Shown here piece by piece: positions 23,927-35,700 of a DNA stretch of 64,000 nucleotides (the first letter of the stretch is position 1; every line of letters begins with the position of its first letter). Origin of the DNA: Begonia masoniana (lineage: Eukaryota > Streptophyta > Magnoliopsida > Cucurbitales > Begoniaceae); contig CM039510.1 in NCBI GenBank assembly GCA_022432975.1, forward strand, positions 30,650,518 to 30,714,517, given 5' to 3'. The notes under the pieces were generated by a model. It ran no database searches. It had not been told where the DNA came from and worked only from the letters and a program-made list of their open reading frames with translations. The translations under genes were made by a program, and so were the position numbers.

Positions 23927-24160
23927 ATAGTCCTTTCCCCGTTCTGCACTTAATTATGGTTACATTTACTTTTCATATTCTCTACTTAATCATAAACGTG
24001 GGCATAATACATAGACATGAGGTTCACAGAGAAAAGTCATACCATAAGGACAAGTAGAACATCCTGTAACTTTACATTTACTTACACAACTTCTTCATGT
24101 CGTGGAAATAACAAAATCATAGTCAACAAGTTAACATTTCAGTGATTTCCTAATACCCTT

Positions 24161-24208
24161 GCGGTGTAGGGCCCTAGTGGCCGGAAATCTTAACACATTC
24201 ACTTACCT
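24161..24208 (-). promoter_or_regulatory. Splice-donor-like site and hairpin, Tekay 3' LTR copy
   Basis: Minus-strand AGGTAAGT, then after about 20 bases CGGCCACTAGGGCCC and TACACCGC. The same module is in the 5' LTR at about 31720-31767. Confidence 0.45.
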
Positions 24209-24902
24209 GGATTCCTTAGCAATCCGAGCTTCTTTCCTTTAAACTTCTTCACCTAAAACATGTACATTACAGTAGTTAAAACAAAGTCCTAATAGTCCTA
24301 ATCATAAACCGTCCTAGGATCTAATAGCTAAAGTCATTCCGATTCCTCTGTTGACACACTGCAGTCTGAAATCCGAAACTAGGTGGACAGGTTTTACCAT
24401 TGATTAAATCCGAGTTGGTTACTTAAAATGCTCAGAATCGATTCGGGATGACATTTCTACTCTCAGATTTTAAAAAGTCTAAAGCTACTCGGCCACTGCT
24501 AAAAATATCCGAACTCAGTGCCGAGCTGAAAACAGAGATCTATTTACTAATGAATGACTACATTGTCCATTTCATACCTCGGGTGTGGATTTGCAGAGAA
24601 GAGCAAGCTCGAAACCGGTCGTCGGCAGAGGAAAGTTCTGGTAGCCGAGAGCAAGAACTTGGAAGAGAAGAAATCGCCGAGAGGGAATGTCGGCTACCGT
24701 GGCAATAAAATGAGATTTAAGGTTTCCATTTCCTATTTATACTAAATCCATCGATTTTAATTTACAAAACTGCCACCAAACCTAGTTTTACTTAACTTGT
24801 AATAATTTATCTTAACATTAAATTTTAAATCATAAAGGTTAAATAAGAGGGTGACAATGAAAATGGTCAGAAAATCACCTGGCCGAAACGTCGGGTGTTA
24901 CA

Positions 24903-24916
24903 TCCACCCCTCCTTA
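24903..24916 (-). other. Polypurine tract of the Tekay element
   Basis: Minus-strand TAAGGAGGGGTGGA directly precedes the 3' LTR start TGTAACACCC. Confidence 0.9.
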
Positions 24917-24943
24917 AACAAAATTTTCGTCCTCGAAAATTGC

Positions 24944-27900
24944 TCAAGCAAATAACTTAGGATATTTGTCCAACATCTCCTGCTGTAGTTCCCATGTAGC
25001 TTCTTCAATACCATGATTCTTCCACAAAACCTTAACCAACAAGATTTCCTTATTCCTTAGAGTCTTCACTGCAGAATCCAAAATTTGTACTGGTCTCTCT
25101 TCATACACCAAATTAGGCTCAACTTCAATTTCCATTGGTTTAACAACTTGAGTCGGATCACGTATGCATTTCCTTAGCATAGACACATGAAAGACATTGT
25201 GAACCTTTTCCAAAGATGGAGGCAAAAGTAACCTATAGGCTGTACTGCCAATTCTTGCTAAGACAAGGAATGGTCCAACGAATCGTGGATTAAGCTTTCC
25301 CTTCTTACCAAATCTTAAGACTCCTCTAAATGGTGAAATCTTCAGGAAAACTTCATCACCAACAGAAAACTCAAGATCTCTTCTTCTTTGGTCCGCATAA
25401 CTCTTCTGTCGACTTTGTGCAGTTAACATCCTTTTCCTAATGACCGTAATTTTATCTGACATCTGTTGTAGAATCTCAGGGCCCAATAGCTTCGCTTCAC
25501 CAACTTCATCCCAGTACAAGGGTGACCTGCATTTCCTACCATACAAAGGTTCATAGGGTGCCATACCAATTGTGGACTGATAACTGTTGTTGTAAGAAAA
25601 CTCAATCAGAGGTAGGTGTCTACTCCAAGATGCCTGAAAGTCTAGAACACATGCCCTTAACATATCCTCGAGTATCTGAATGGTTCTCTCGGATTGTCCA
25701 TCTGTCTGCGGGTGAAAAGTGGTGCTGAAGGATAACTTTGTGCCTAAGGTACCTTGTAAACTTTTCCAGAATCGGGAGGTGAATCTAGGGTCATGATCAG
25801 AGACTATGGATACGGGAATCCCATGCAACCTGATAATTTCTTGGACATAAAGGTTAGCAAGTTGGTCCATCGTATAGGTGGTCCTTACAGGTAAGAAATG
25901 GGCCGATTTTGTCAGTCTATCCACCACAACCCAAATACAATCATGCCCTTTTGTCGTCTTAGGTAGTCCTACTACGAAATCCATGGCTATGTGTTCCCAC
26001 TTCCACTCGGGAATAGGCAACGGCTGAAGAGTACCTCCTGGACGTTGGTGCTCGGCTTTGACTTGTTGGCATACTAAACAGGACTCTACATACTTAGCAA
26101 CATCCCTTTTAGGTTAGGCCACCAGTACTGTAACTTCAGGTCTTGGTACATCTTGGTGCAGCCAGGATGTACGGAAAAGGAAGAGGAGTGCGCCTCAGCC
26201 AAGATCAACTTACGCAATTCCACATCATTAGGAATGCACCACCGATTTCTAAACCTCAGGATCCCATCCTTGGAGAGACTGAACTCGGAGGTGGCGTCCT
26301 TCAACTTATCCATCATGCTGATATTTTCCACTGAATCCTTCTGTTGTGCATCCTTGATCTTTTCCAAAATTGTTGGTTGAATAGTTAACTCAGCGAGCAA
26401 GACTGATAACTCTGGAACTATCTCCAAGTCAAATTTCTGAACTTCTGTTCTTAAGGGCATAGACATGGTTGAAACCACGGGCTGCATTGTTGTTGACATC
26501 CTACTCAACGCATCAGCTACAGAGTTAGCCTTCCCGGGGTGATACTTGATCTCAAAATCGTAATCCTTGACAAATTCCAACCAACGTCTCTGTCTCATGT
26601 TCAATTCCTTCTGTGTGAAGAGGTACTTTAGACTTTTATGGTCAGAAAACACCTCACATTGCTGTCCATATAGATAGTGTCTCCAAATCTTCAAGGCAAA
26701 AACAACAGCAGCTAATTCTAGATCATGAGTGGGGTAATTTTGCTCGTAACTCTTTAGCTGCCTAGAAGCATACGCTATAACTTTACCCTCTTGCATCAGA
26801 ACACAACCTAAACCGACTTTAGAAGCATCACAGTAAACACTAAATTTTCCTTCTTCGGTTGGGAGGGTCAAAACAGGAGCTGTTGTTAACTTCAGTTTTA
26901 ACGTCTGGAAGCTATCTTCACAGGCTTCAGTCCAAGAATACTTAATGTCCTTCTTTGTCAAACCTGTCAGGGGTTTAGCTATCATAGAAAATCCCTTGAT
27001 GAATTTTCTGTAATAGCCTGCCAATCCAAGGAAGCTGCGGACTTCACTGGCATTCTTAGGTTGAGGCCAATCTTTTACTGCCTGAATTTTGGTTGGGTCC
27101 ACAGATATGCCATTAGCAGAAACTACATGGCCAAGGAAATTAACCTTATCTAACCAAAACTCACACTTAGACAGCTTGGCGTAAAGTCGATGCTCCTTCA
27201 ATGTCGTCAAAACTACTTTCAAATGTTCTTCATGGTCAGCCACAGTTCGGGAATATATCAAGATATCATCTATGAATACAATCACAAACTTATCCAAATA
27301 CTCACGAAACACACGGTTCATTAGATCCATAAAAGCGGCAGGGGCGTTTGTCAAACCAAACGACATGACTAAGAATTCATAATGTCCATAGCGGGTTCTG
27401 AAGGCTGTCTTTGGTATATCTCCTTCTTTAACCTTCAGTTGGTAATAACCCGAACGTAAATCTATCTTTGAAAATACCTTAGCTCCTTGCAATTGGTCAA
27501 ACAAATCGTCAATCCTGGGTAAGGGGTACCTATTCTTGATTGTCAACTTATTTAGTTCCCTGTAGTCTATGCACATTCTAAGAGAACCATCCTTCTTCCT
27601 TACAAATAAGACTGGTGCACCCCAAGGAGAACTGCTGGGGCGAATAAATCCCTTGTCAACCAATTCCTGCAGTTGAACCTTCAATTCTTTCAACTCAACA
27701 GGTGCCATACGGTAAGGATTTTTGGATACAGGTGATGCCTCGGGGTATGTATCAATCACAAATTCTATTTCCCTATCAGGTGGTATACCCGGTAAATCAT
27801 CTAGGAATGCCTCGGGAAACTCTCGGACTATAGGAATATCCTGTAGCTCAATTTTATTCTTCACCCGGTCATCTATTACACTAGCCAGGTAGCTCTCACA

Positions 27901-29364
27901 ACCACCTCTCAGCATTCGGTATATTTCTAGTGAGGATATAATTGGTATCTTACTTATTTTAGGAATAGCTTGGAAGGAATAATGGTTATCATTTGGGGGT
28001 CTAAAATCAACTATTCCAGATCGACAACTTATCGTGGCATGATGTCTAAATAACCAATCCATCCCTAATATTACTTCATACCCTCTTATGTCAATGACAA
28101 TTAATTCCGCATAGAGATTCTTATCCCCTAAGGACACGACGTCACCCTTAACAATCTGTTCTGAATGTAGGGACCTCCCTGATGGCAACACAACACTATA
28201 TAACCTTTCAGCTGGTAAGGGTCCTATGCTATGTTTGCATACAAACAAGGTTGATATAAACGAGTGTGTGGCCCCTGTATCTATGAGTGTATAAGCAGCA
28301 AAACCACAAATCATGATGGTACCTGATATGACTGTATGTTGATCAGCTCCCTCATCTTCCATCAATGCATACACTCTGGGTACAACCCTTGCACGGTTCG
28401 GGTCTGGCGGCATGGGGCAATCTCTGACCATGTGTCCGGTCTTATCACACCTGAAACAGCGGCCAGAAAGCAACTTGCACTCACCAGGGTGGTTCCTCTG
28501 ACATGTAGGGCATAGAGGCGCTAGAGGTCTCTTTCCTTTTCCCTGGTCATCATTCTGGTTGAGGGGCCTCTTCATTCCATGCTGTTGTTGCTGTGGTCCC
28601 CTGTTCTGTCGTGGCTGCCAACCCTTGTTCTGACGTGGTGGCGGCTGAGCGTCCTTCATGAGTTTCTTTGGCTGTTCGCGTTGTGCATATGCTGTCATTT
28701 CTGCCTCTTCTAGCTCCAAGGCCTTAGCCGTCACTTCACCATAAGGTACATTATGTATCCCGGCAGTCTTCACTTTCATGTACAGACTTGGCTTCAGTCC
28801 TTGAACAAACTGGTAAATCTTATCTTCCTCATCCTCAATCATACGGGGAGCAAACCGTGATAAAGCATCAAATTCACATATATAATCCGTCACAGAGCCA
28901 GTTTGTCGTAGATTCATAAACTCCTTCTTCTTGTTGGCCCGAACAGTCCTATTGAAGTACTTTTCGAAGAAGGCAGTCTTGAACATCCCCCAGGTCATAG
29001 CTTCGGCATTAGGGGTGCTCTGGATCGAGTCCCACCAATGCCTTGCACTTAACTCCAAATGAAAGACAGCATAGGTGACCTTATCCCCTTCGTCAACCTT
29101 TGCATACTTAAACATGTCTTCAATCTTTCGGATCCACTCCTCAGCATGGACAGGATCTGAAACATACCCATTAAACACCGGGGGTCGAAGCCGGTGAAAG
29201 CGCTCACCCCCGTGATCATGAGTTGCGTTAGTACTGGAGTTGCCTTGTTCTTCTCTAGCTGTCATCAGTCGTTCTATCTGGTGAGATTGGCGCATGACCA
29301 ACTCAGTCAACTGAGCAATAGCATTGCTATCCTCATTGGCCTCTCTCTGTTGACCTCTAACCAT
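24944..29364 (-). CDS. Tekay chromovirus Gag-Pol polyprotein with one frameshift
   Basis: Single polyprotein, start 29364. The first 1,092 residues cover: gag core (about 58-190, [22 protein letters not shown]), CCHC knuckle [14 protein letters not shown] (303-316), aspartic protease [10 protein letters not shown] (Asp-Thr-Gly at 362-364), reverse transcriptase with [13 protein letters not shown] (Asp-Asp at 699-700), RNase H (about 830-960, [16 protein letters not shown]), and the start of the integrase zinc domain ([17 protein letters not shown]). One base is missing in an A run (plus-strand T run 26107-26110). The other frame continues to 24944 with the integrase core ([25 protein letters not shown]) and a C-terminal chromodomain ([20 protein letters not shown]). 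All catalytic motifs are intact, so only the frameshift separates it from a working gene; a base-calling error is possible. Confidence 0.93.
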
Positions 29365-29510
29365 CTTGGGATTCCTGGCAATTCATTACAGGCATAACTT
29401 AACTTAATGACATACATGAAATCATAAACACTTACAGTTGCTGAGGTGTGCTCAAGTGACAGTCAGTGCTGGGAGGCAGTCTGCAGAATCGGTTTTAGAA
29501 CCTGGTTTTG

Positions 29511-29522
29511 CTTTGATACCAT
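29511..29522 (-). other. Primer-binding site of the Tekay element
   Basis: Minus-strand TGGTATCAAAGC, three bases after the 5' LTR, differs by one base from the usual initiator-Met tRNA match TGGTATCAGAGC. Confidence 0.85.
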
Positions 29523-29525
29523 AAT

Positions 29526-32461
29526 TGTAACGACCCGGGGAGGATCGTCACGTGTCATGACTTTCCTTTAAACTTATCCGTACTTTTATACCTCTGTAAT
29601 CGTAGTGTACCCCTTTTTTTTTTTTCAGACTTATATCATATCTCATCTTAACTTAAATTCGCTGAATAACCGCGTTTAGCTTTCACTCCTGCCGATCGCT
29701 AAACGACAAACATCTAGTTGTTCTACCGGTCAGCACGTGCATCTCACATGATTCATTAAACATCTATCGGCAGGCACACATATTTGCATCTGCCGACAGT
29801 CACGTGCAACTCGTGTGACCAATTAAAACACCGTTCAATTATACAACGGAAGCCACCTACATCTACCGATGAGAGGACAATAGACGATGCTCTCATCTGC
29901 CGATGGCAAATACTCTATATCTGCCGATGACGTGGCATGACATCTTCCGGTAACTTAACTCACTACTCATACCGATCGCCAGATAACAGACATTGTCGTC
30001 ATCTGCCGATGGCTTAAGGCAACTACATCTTCCGACAGATTAACTCACATCATCTGCCGATGACGTGGCACTACATCTGCCGATGGCAACACACAACATC
30101 TGCCGATGACATTTATACTACATCTTCCGATAGATTAACTCACATCATCTGCCGATGACGTGGCACTACATCTTCTGGTAGATTAACTCACATCATCTGC
30201 CGATGACGTGGCACTACATCTGCCGATGGCAACACACAACATCTGCCGATGGCATATCGTCTGCTGATGACGTCAGCCGGAAGACAAATACTTTTCCTCT
30301 TCCGATGACGTCCTCCGGAAGACAGACATACCCGACTCCCATCAAAATCCTCCTGTCGATTTCTACACTTCAAAATAACACATCTCCTGCCGATAGACAA
30401 GTACTTTCATCTACCGACTACTAAACATTAACCTAACATCTTCTTCTTCCGGTAGACAAGCAAACTTCATCTACCGATTTCTAAACTCCATAATAACACT
30501 CACACCTTCCGATAGACAAATACATTTCGTCTACCGGCAGCACAAACATCATAACTTCAAACTTAATACCGGGACACCAACAGAATAAACCACAGATTCA
30601 TTAAAACTCATACAGCGGATGACGTCAGCCGGAAGACTAAACCAACAAACATCTACCCTTCGGCATCTGCCGATGACGTCAGCCGGAAGACTAAACCATC
30701 AAACAATTAACTCTCGGCATCTGCCGATGACGTCAGCCGGAAGACTACCTCTTCCAGCTTCCGTCTTACGGTAGAGAACTCTAAATCATCAGATGACTCC
30801 TTCCAACAGAAAGAAAACACAACTCATTCAAAATGCATATAGCGGAAGACTTAAGCAACTGACCATTTATAAATCTATATAATCATTCCCTGACTCAATG
30901 ATCCACTAGACAGTTTCAAAGCTCAACGTTTTAAATAACCTCATCCTACTTAAACTACCATATTCTTTAACATACTGTAACATAAGAGTCTTAACCAGGG
31001 GTCATAAATCGCCTCTCCAGTCCCGCACTGTCACCTTGAGCATCCTCCAGCAACCAGCCTTAAGCATCCTCTTTGAACATAACATCCTCACCTGAACCTT
31101 CTTCACCTACACCATAAGGTTTAACTATAAGCCTAATGCTTAGTAAGGAATGCATGCTGACAGATATACATGAATACACAATTTAAAGGGACATAAGTTC
31201 ATAAACCATTCTTCATTCATGTTCATCTTTATCCTTTACATAACATGTATTAAGGTAGGGAACGAGGGAGGAAGACTGGGGTACATAGTCATTTGCCTAT
31301 CGCGGCAGTCGTACATAATCATTTGCCTATCGCGGCAATCATGATACATCACTCGGCCTCCCCAGTGGGAGAATTCGCGAGCCATACATATCATTAACTC
31401 GGCCTCCACCAGTGGGAGATTTCGCGAGTCATACATATCATTACTCGGCCTCCACCAGTGGGAGAATTCGCGAGTCATACATAGCATAGTCCTTTCCCCG
31501 TTCTGCACTTAATTATGGTTACATTTACTTTTCATATTCTCTACTTAATCATAAACGTGGGCATAATACATAGACATGAGGTTCACAGAGAAAAGTCATA
31601 CCATAAGGACAAGTAGAACATCCTGTAACTTTACATTTACTTACACAACTTCTTCATGTCGTGGAAATAACAAAATCATAGTCAACAAGTTAACATTTCA
31701 GTGATTTCCTAATACCCTTGCGGTGTAGGGCCCTAGTGGCCGGAAATCTTAACACATTCACTTACCTGGATTCCTTAGCAATCCGAGCTTCTTTCCTTTA
31801 AACTTCTTCACCTAAAACATGTACATTACAGTAGTTAAAACAAAGTCCTAATAGTCCTAATCATAAACCGTCCTAGGATCTAATAGCTAAAGTCATTCCG
31901 ATTCCTCTGTTGACACACTGCAGTCTGAAATCCGAAACTAGGTGGACAGGTTTTACCATTGATTAAATCCGAGTTGGTTACTTAAAATGCTCAGAATCGA
32001 TTCGGGATGACATTTCTACTCTCAGATTTTAAAAAGTCTAAAGCTACTCGGCCACTGCTAAAAATATCCGAACTCAGTGCCGAGCTGAAAACAGAGATCT
32101 ATTTACTAATGAATGACTACATTGTCCATTTCATACCTCGGGTGTGGATTTGCAGAGAAGAGCAAGCTCGAAACCGGTCGTCGGCAGAGGAAAGTTCTGG
32201 TAGCCGAGAGCAAGAACTTGGAAGAGAAGAAATCGCCGAGAGGGAATGTCGGCTACAGTGGCAATAAAATGAGATTTAAGGTTTCCATTTCCTATTTATA
32301 CTAAATCCATCGATTTTAATTTACAAAACTGCCACCCAACCTAGTTTTACTTAACTTGTAATAATTTATCTTAACATTAAATTTTAAATCATAAAGGTTA
32401 AATAAGAGGGTGACAATGAAAATGGTCAGAAAATCACCTGGCCGAAACGTCGGGTGTTACA
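29526..32461 (-). repeat. 5' LTR of the Tekay chromovirus
   Basis: 2,936 bp, almost identical to 21966-24902. It holds the element's promoter; transcription runs toward lower coordinates. Confidence 0.95.
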
Positions 32462-32466
32462 TAGGG

Positions 32467-32723
32467 GAAGTTAGCTTGAGACGGCGACAAAGATAAGAGG
32501 GAGTCTTTATTTGTATAAGTCCGATTGTCTTGTAACTTTGTGAACTCAAAGAAATGTTTTTATATCTGGGCGTGGCCCCGCAGACGTAGGCTGGTTGCCG
32601 AACTGCGTTACCAACCTCCTGTGTCATTTATTTCTGCATTTTTATACTGTCCATCGTTGCATTCATTATCGGTGTCACCAGTAACACCCTGTGTGACACC
32701 AAACAACTAATCGTAATCTTTCA
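32467..32723 (+). repeat. SIRE-like 5' LTR, third piece
   Basis: Continues the LTR after the Tekay insertion (GGAAGTTAGCTTGAG) and matches 39920-40097. It contains GGTGTCACCAGTAACACC and ends CTTTCA. The last 80 or so bases have no partner because the 3' LTR runs into poly-T. Confidence 0.85.
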
Positions 32724-32725
32724 AT

Positions 32726-32740
32726 TGGTATCAGAGCTGA
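32726..32740 (+). other. Primer-binding site of the SIRE-like element
   Basis: TGGTATCAGAGC lies two bases after the LTR and is complementary to the 3' end of initiator-Met tRNA. Confidence 0.9.
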
Positions 32741-32793
32741 TCGCTTCTGTTTCTTAAGCAGGATCAGCGAGACAAGATTATAGTTCGTGTGTG

Positions 32794-35700
32794 ATGGATT
32801 CTATGAAAGAAGGAGGTTCTACAATGCGTCCGCCATTGTTGGATGGAAGTAATTATGCTTATTGGAAAGCAAGGATGATGGCATTCATTAAAGCTATTGA
32901 TGAGAAGGCTTGGAGATCTATTTTAACAGGTTGGAATCACCCTACAAACACCGATACATAAGGTATTATATCTCCAAAACCCGAAGAAGATTGGAACTCA
33001 AATGAAGATGCTTTGGCTCTTAGCAATTCAAAGGCTTTAAATGCTATTTTAATGGTGTGGATCCAATTCAGTTCAGACTCATCTCCACATGCGAATCTGC
33101 AAAAAGGGCATGGGAAATTCTTCAAACCACCTATGAAGGAACGTCTACGGTAAAGTTGTCTAAAATGCAAATGTTAACCACTCGATTTGAGAATCTGAAG
33201 ATGGAGGAAGATGAGACTATTGGCGAGTTCAACGCCAAAATATGTGACATAGCAAATGAAGCGTTTGCTCTCGGTGAGATGATTTCCAAAGAAAAACTTG
33301 TGCGAAAAACTCTACAATTTTTGCCACAAAGATTTGCTTATAAAGTTACTGCCATTGAAGAAGCCAAAGATGTGTCTAAAATGAAGCTAGAAGAGTTGAT
33401 GGGATCACTCAGAACTTTCAAAATGAATCTTGGAGGAGAGACCGAAAATAAGAAGGCAAAGGGAGTTGCTTTGAAAACAGAGGTACATAATTATAACCAA
33501 CATGATGAAGATGACTTGGAGGAATCACTAGCCTTGCTTTCGAAGAATTTCAGCAGAGTTATGAAGAGATTTGGAAGAAATACGCGCGGTGTCAAGCAGG
33601 CTGTCACACACTTCAAAAATGGTTCTTCAAGCAACAAGAAACACAGAGAAGAAAATTATGTGTCTGATCAACCATCCAAGAACAAAGGCATTCAATGCAG
33701 AGAGTGTGATGGATTTGGGCATATACAGGCAGAATGTGCTAACACCTTAAAGAAAAAGAAGAATTCTCTGAATGCAACTTGGAGTGAGGATGAGTCAGAA
33801 AACGAAGATGAATTTCAGAGCAATCATGTGGCGCTTGCTGGAAAGATAGAACATGAAGAAAACGGCAGTGTTATAGGCGGTGTCACAGACGGTTTTTCCG
33901 ATAGTAGTGATGAAGACGAAGAACCAGTCACAGAAGAAGATCTTATTGGTGAATATAAGTTTCTTCATGAGAAATGAACCGAACTTGTTAAAGTAAATCA
34001 GCTTCTACACGCACAGATTAGAAATTTGAAGGATGAGAAGAATAATCTTCAAAATGTTATTGATGATTTGGAGACAAAGCTGAAAGCAAGTAAGGATGAA
34101 GCTAATAATCTAACCAATGAGATAAGTCTCATGAAGAAGAACGTCAAAATGCTGAATTCGAGTTCGTCTAATCTTGATGATATTTTGAATGTTGGAAAAT
34201 CAAGCGTAAATCGTTTTGGACTGGGTTTTAAAGGTGAAAGCTCTGTTGCACAGACTGTTGCAGTAAAAAAAAATCGCTCTGTGATGAAATTCGTAAGGGC
34301 AAGTTCGGCGTCCCAGCCGGTGTCAAACAAGGGATTTGATTACAAAGGAAAGCAAGTTGCAAACAGAATGCTAAGAACTAACAGAAAATCAAATTCCTAT
34401 AACTTCTATCATGCTGCAAGCAGAAAAGGTAACATATATGGTTCTGTGTGTCACTATTGCCAACGCCGTGGTCATATTCGCCCTAAATGCTTTACTTATC
34501 TTGCTGACTTAATATTGGGTACTGTTAGAAATGCCGCTTCTTATAGGTTTCCTTATCAGAAGTGGGTGATGAAATCAAATTTAAAGTGCAATGTTACACA
34601 TCTCTCACTAAAGGCAATCGGAACCAATGCATGGTATTTTGATAGTGGCTGTTCTAGACATATGACAGGTGAAGAGAGATACTTGAAGGATATTGTAACT
34701 GAATTCGTGGGAAAAGTTACATTCGGCAACGGTATCACATCGGATGTCATTGGCAGGGGAACGTTGAATGTTCCTGGTTTACCAAAGTTGAGTAATGTTT
34801 TATTGGTAAATGGTTTGAAGTCCAACCTAATCAGTATTAGCCAGCTTTGTGATCAAGATCTGAATGTGCAATTTACGAGAGAAAGATGTGTTGTGTCCGA
34901 TCAAAACAAAAATTGTGTTATTGAAGGAGTTAGATCATCGGACAATTGTTATCTTATTTATTCTTCGTCTACCTGCCTTCGGTCGAGTATGGAAGACACT
35001 ATCTTATGACATAGAAAGTTGGGACATGTTAATTTCAGAATGCTGGAGAAGCTTATTTCGAAAGGTGCTGTCCGAGGAATTCCTGAATTAAAATTTGATG
35101 AAGACAAATTATGGGGACCATGTCAAATCGGAAAGCAAACCAAGGTGTCACACCCGATGTCCCAGTCATCCGCAACTACCCGTGTGCTTGTACTGCTCCA
35201 CATGGATCTAATGGGACCAATGCCTGTTGAAAGTATTGGCGGCAAACGGTATGCCTTCGTTACTGTTGATGATTTTTCACGTTATACATGGGTGGAGTTT
35301 CTAAGAGAAAAGTCCGACATGTTTAAAGTTTTCAAATCAATGTGCACTCGTCTCCAACGGGAAAAAGATTGTGTTATTATGAAGATCAAACGTATCCGAA
35401 GTGACCATGGAAGAGAGTTTGAAAATTCTGAATTCTCGGATTTCTGTAAACATCTCGGAATTGCTCATGAATTCTCGGCACCAAAAACACCTCAACAAAA
35501 CAGAGTCGTTGAAAGGAAGAATCGTACATTGGCAGAGATGACTCGAGTAATGCTACATGAAAGAGATGTTCCTCAAAAATTCTGGGCTGAGGCTATGAAT
35601 ACAGCTTGTTATACCATTAATCGGGTGTATCTCTGCGGCAAAACTTCTATGACACCCTATGAGATATGGAAAGGTAAAACTCCGAATCTTAATTATTTTC

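Larger units (their letters stand above)
21966..24902 (-). repeat. 3' LTR of the Tekay chromovirus
   Basis: 2,937 bp, TGTAACACCC..CGTTACA on the sense (minus) strand. It contains, in sense order, a U3-like start, AGGTAAGT (24208-24201), tandem repeats (23926-23731), CTTATGGTGTAGGTG (about 23560-23545) and the CGAT motif array (23190-22130). Confidence 0.95.
21966..32461 (-). mobile_element. Full-length Tekay/Del-type chromovirus (Ty3/gypsy), very young
   Basis: 10,496 bp with LTRs 21966-24902 and 29526-32461 and a perfect TAGGG target duplication (21961-21965 and 32462-32466). By eye the two 2.9-kb LTRs differ by two substitutions (24698 C against 32257 A; one A/C near 24778 and 32337) and one base in a T run. 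On the minus strand the order is 5' LTR, primer site, gag-protease-RT-RNase H-integrase-chromodomain, purine tract, 3' LTR. The polyprotein has a single one-base frameshift. The chromodomain would direct integration to particular chromatin; here the target was another element's LTR. Confidence 0.95.
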
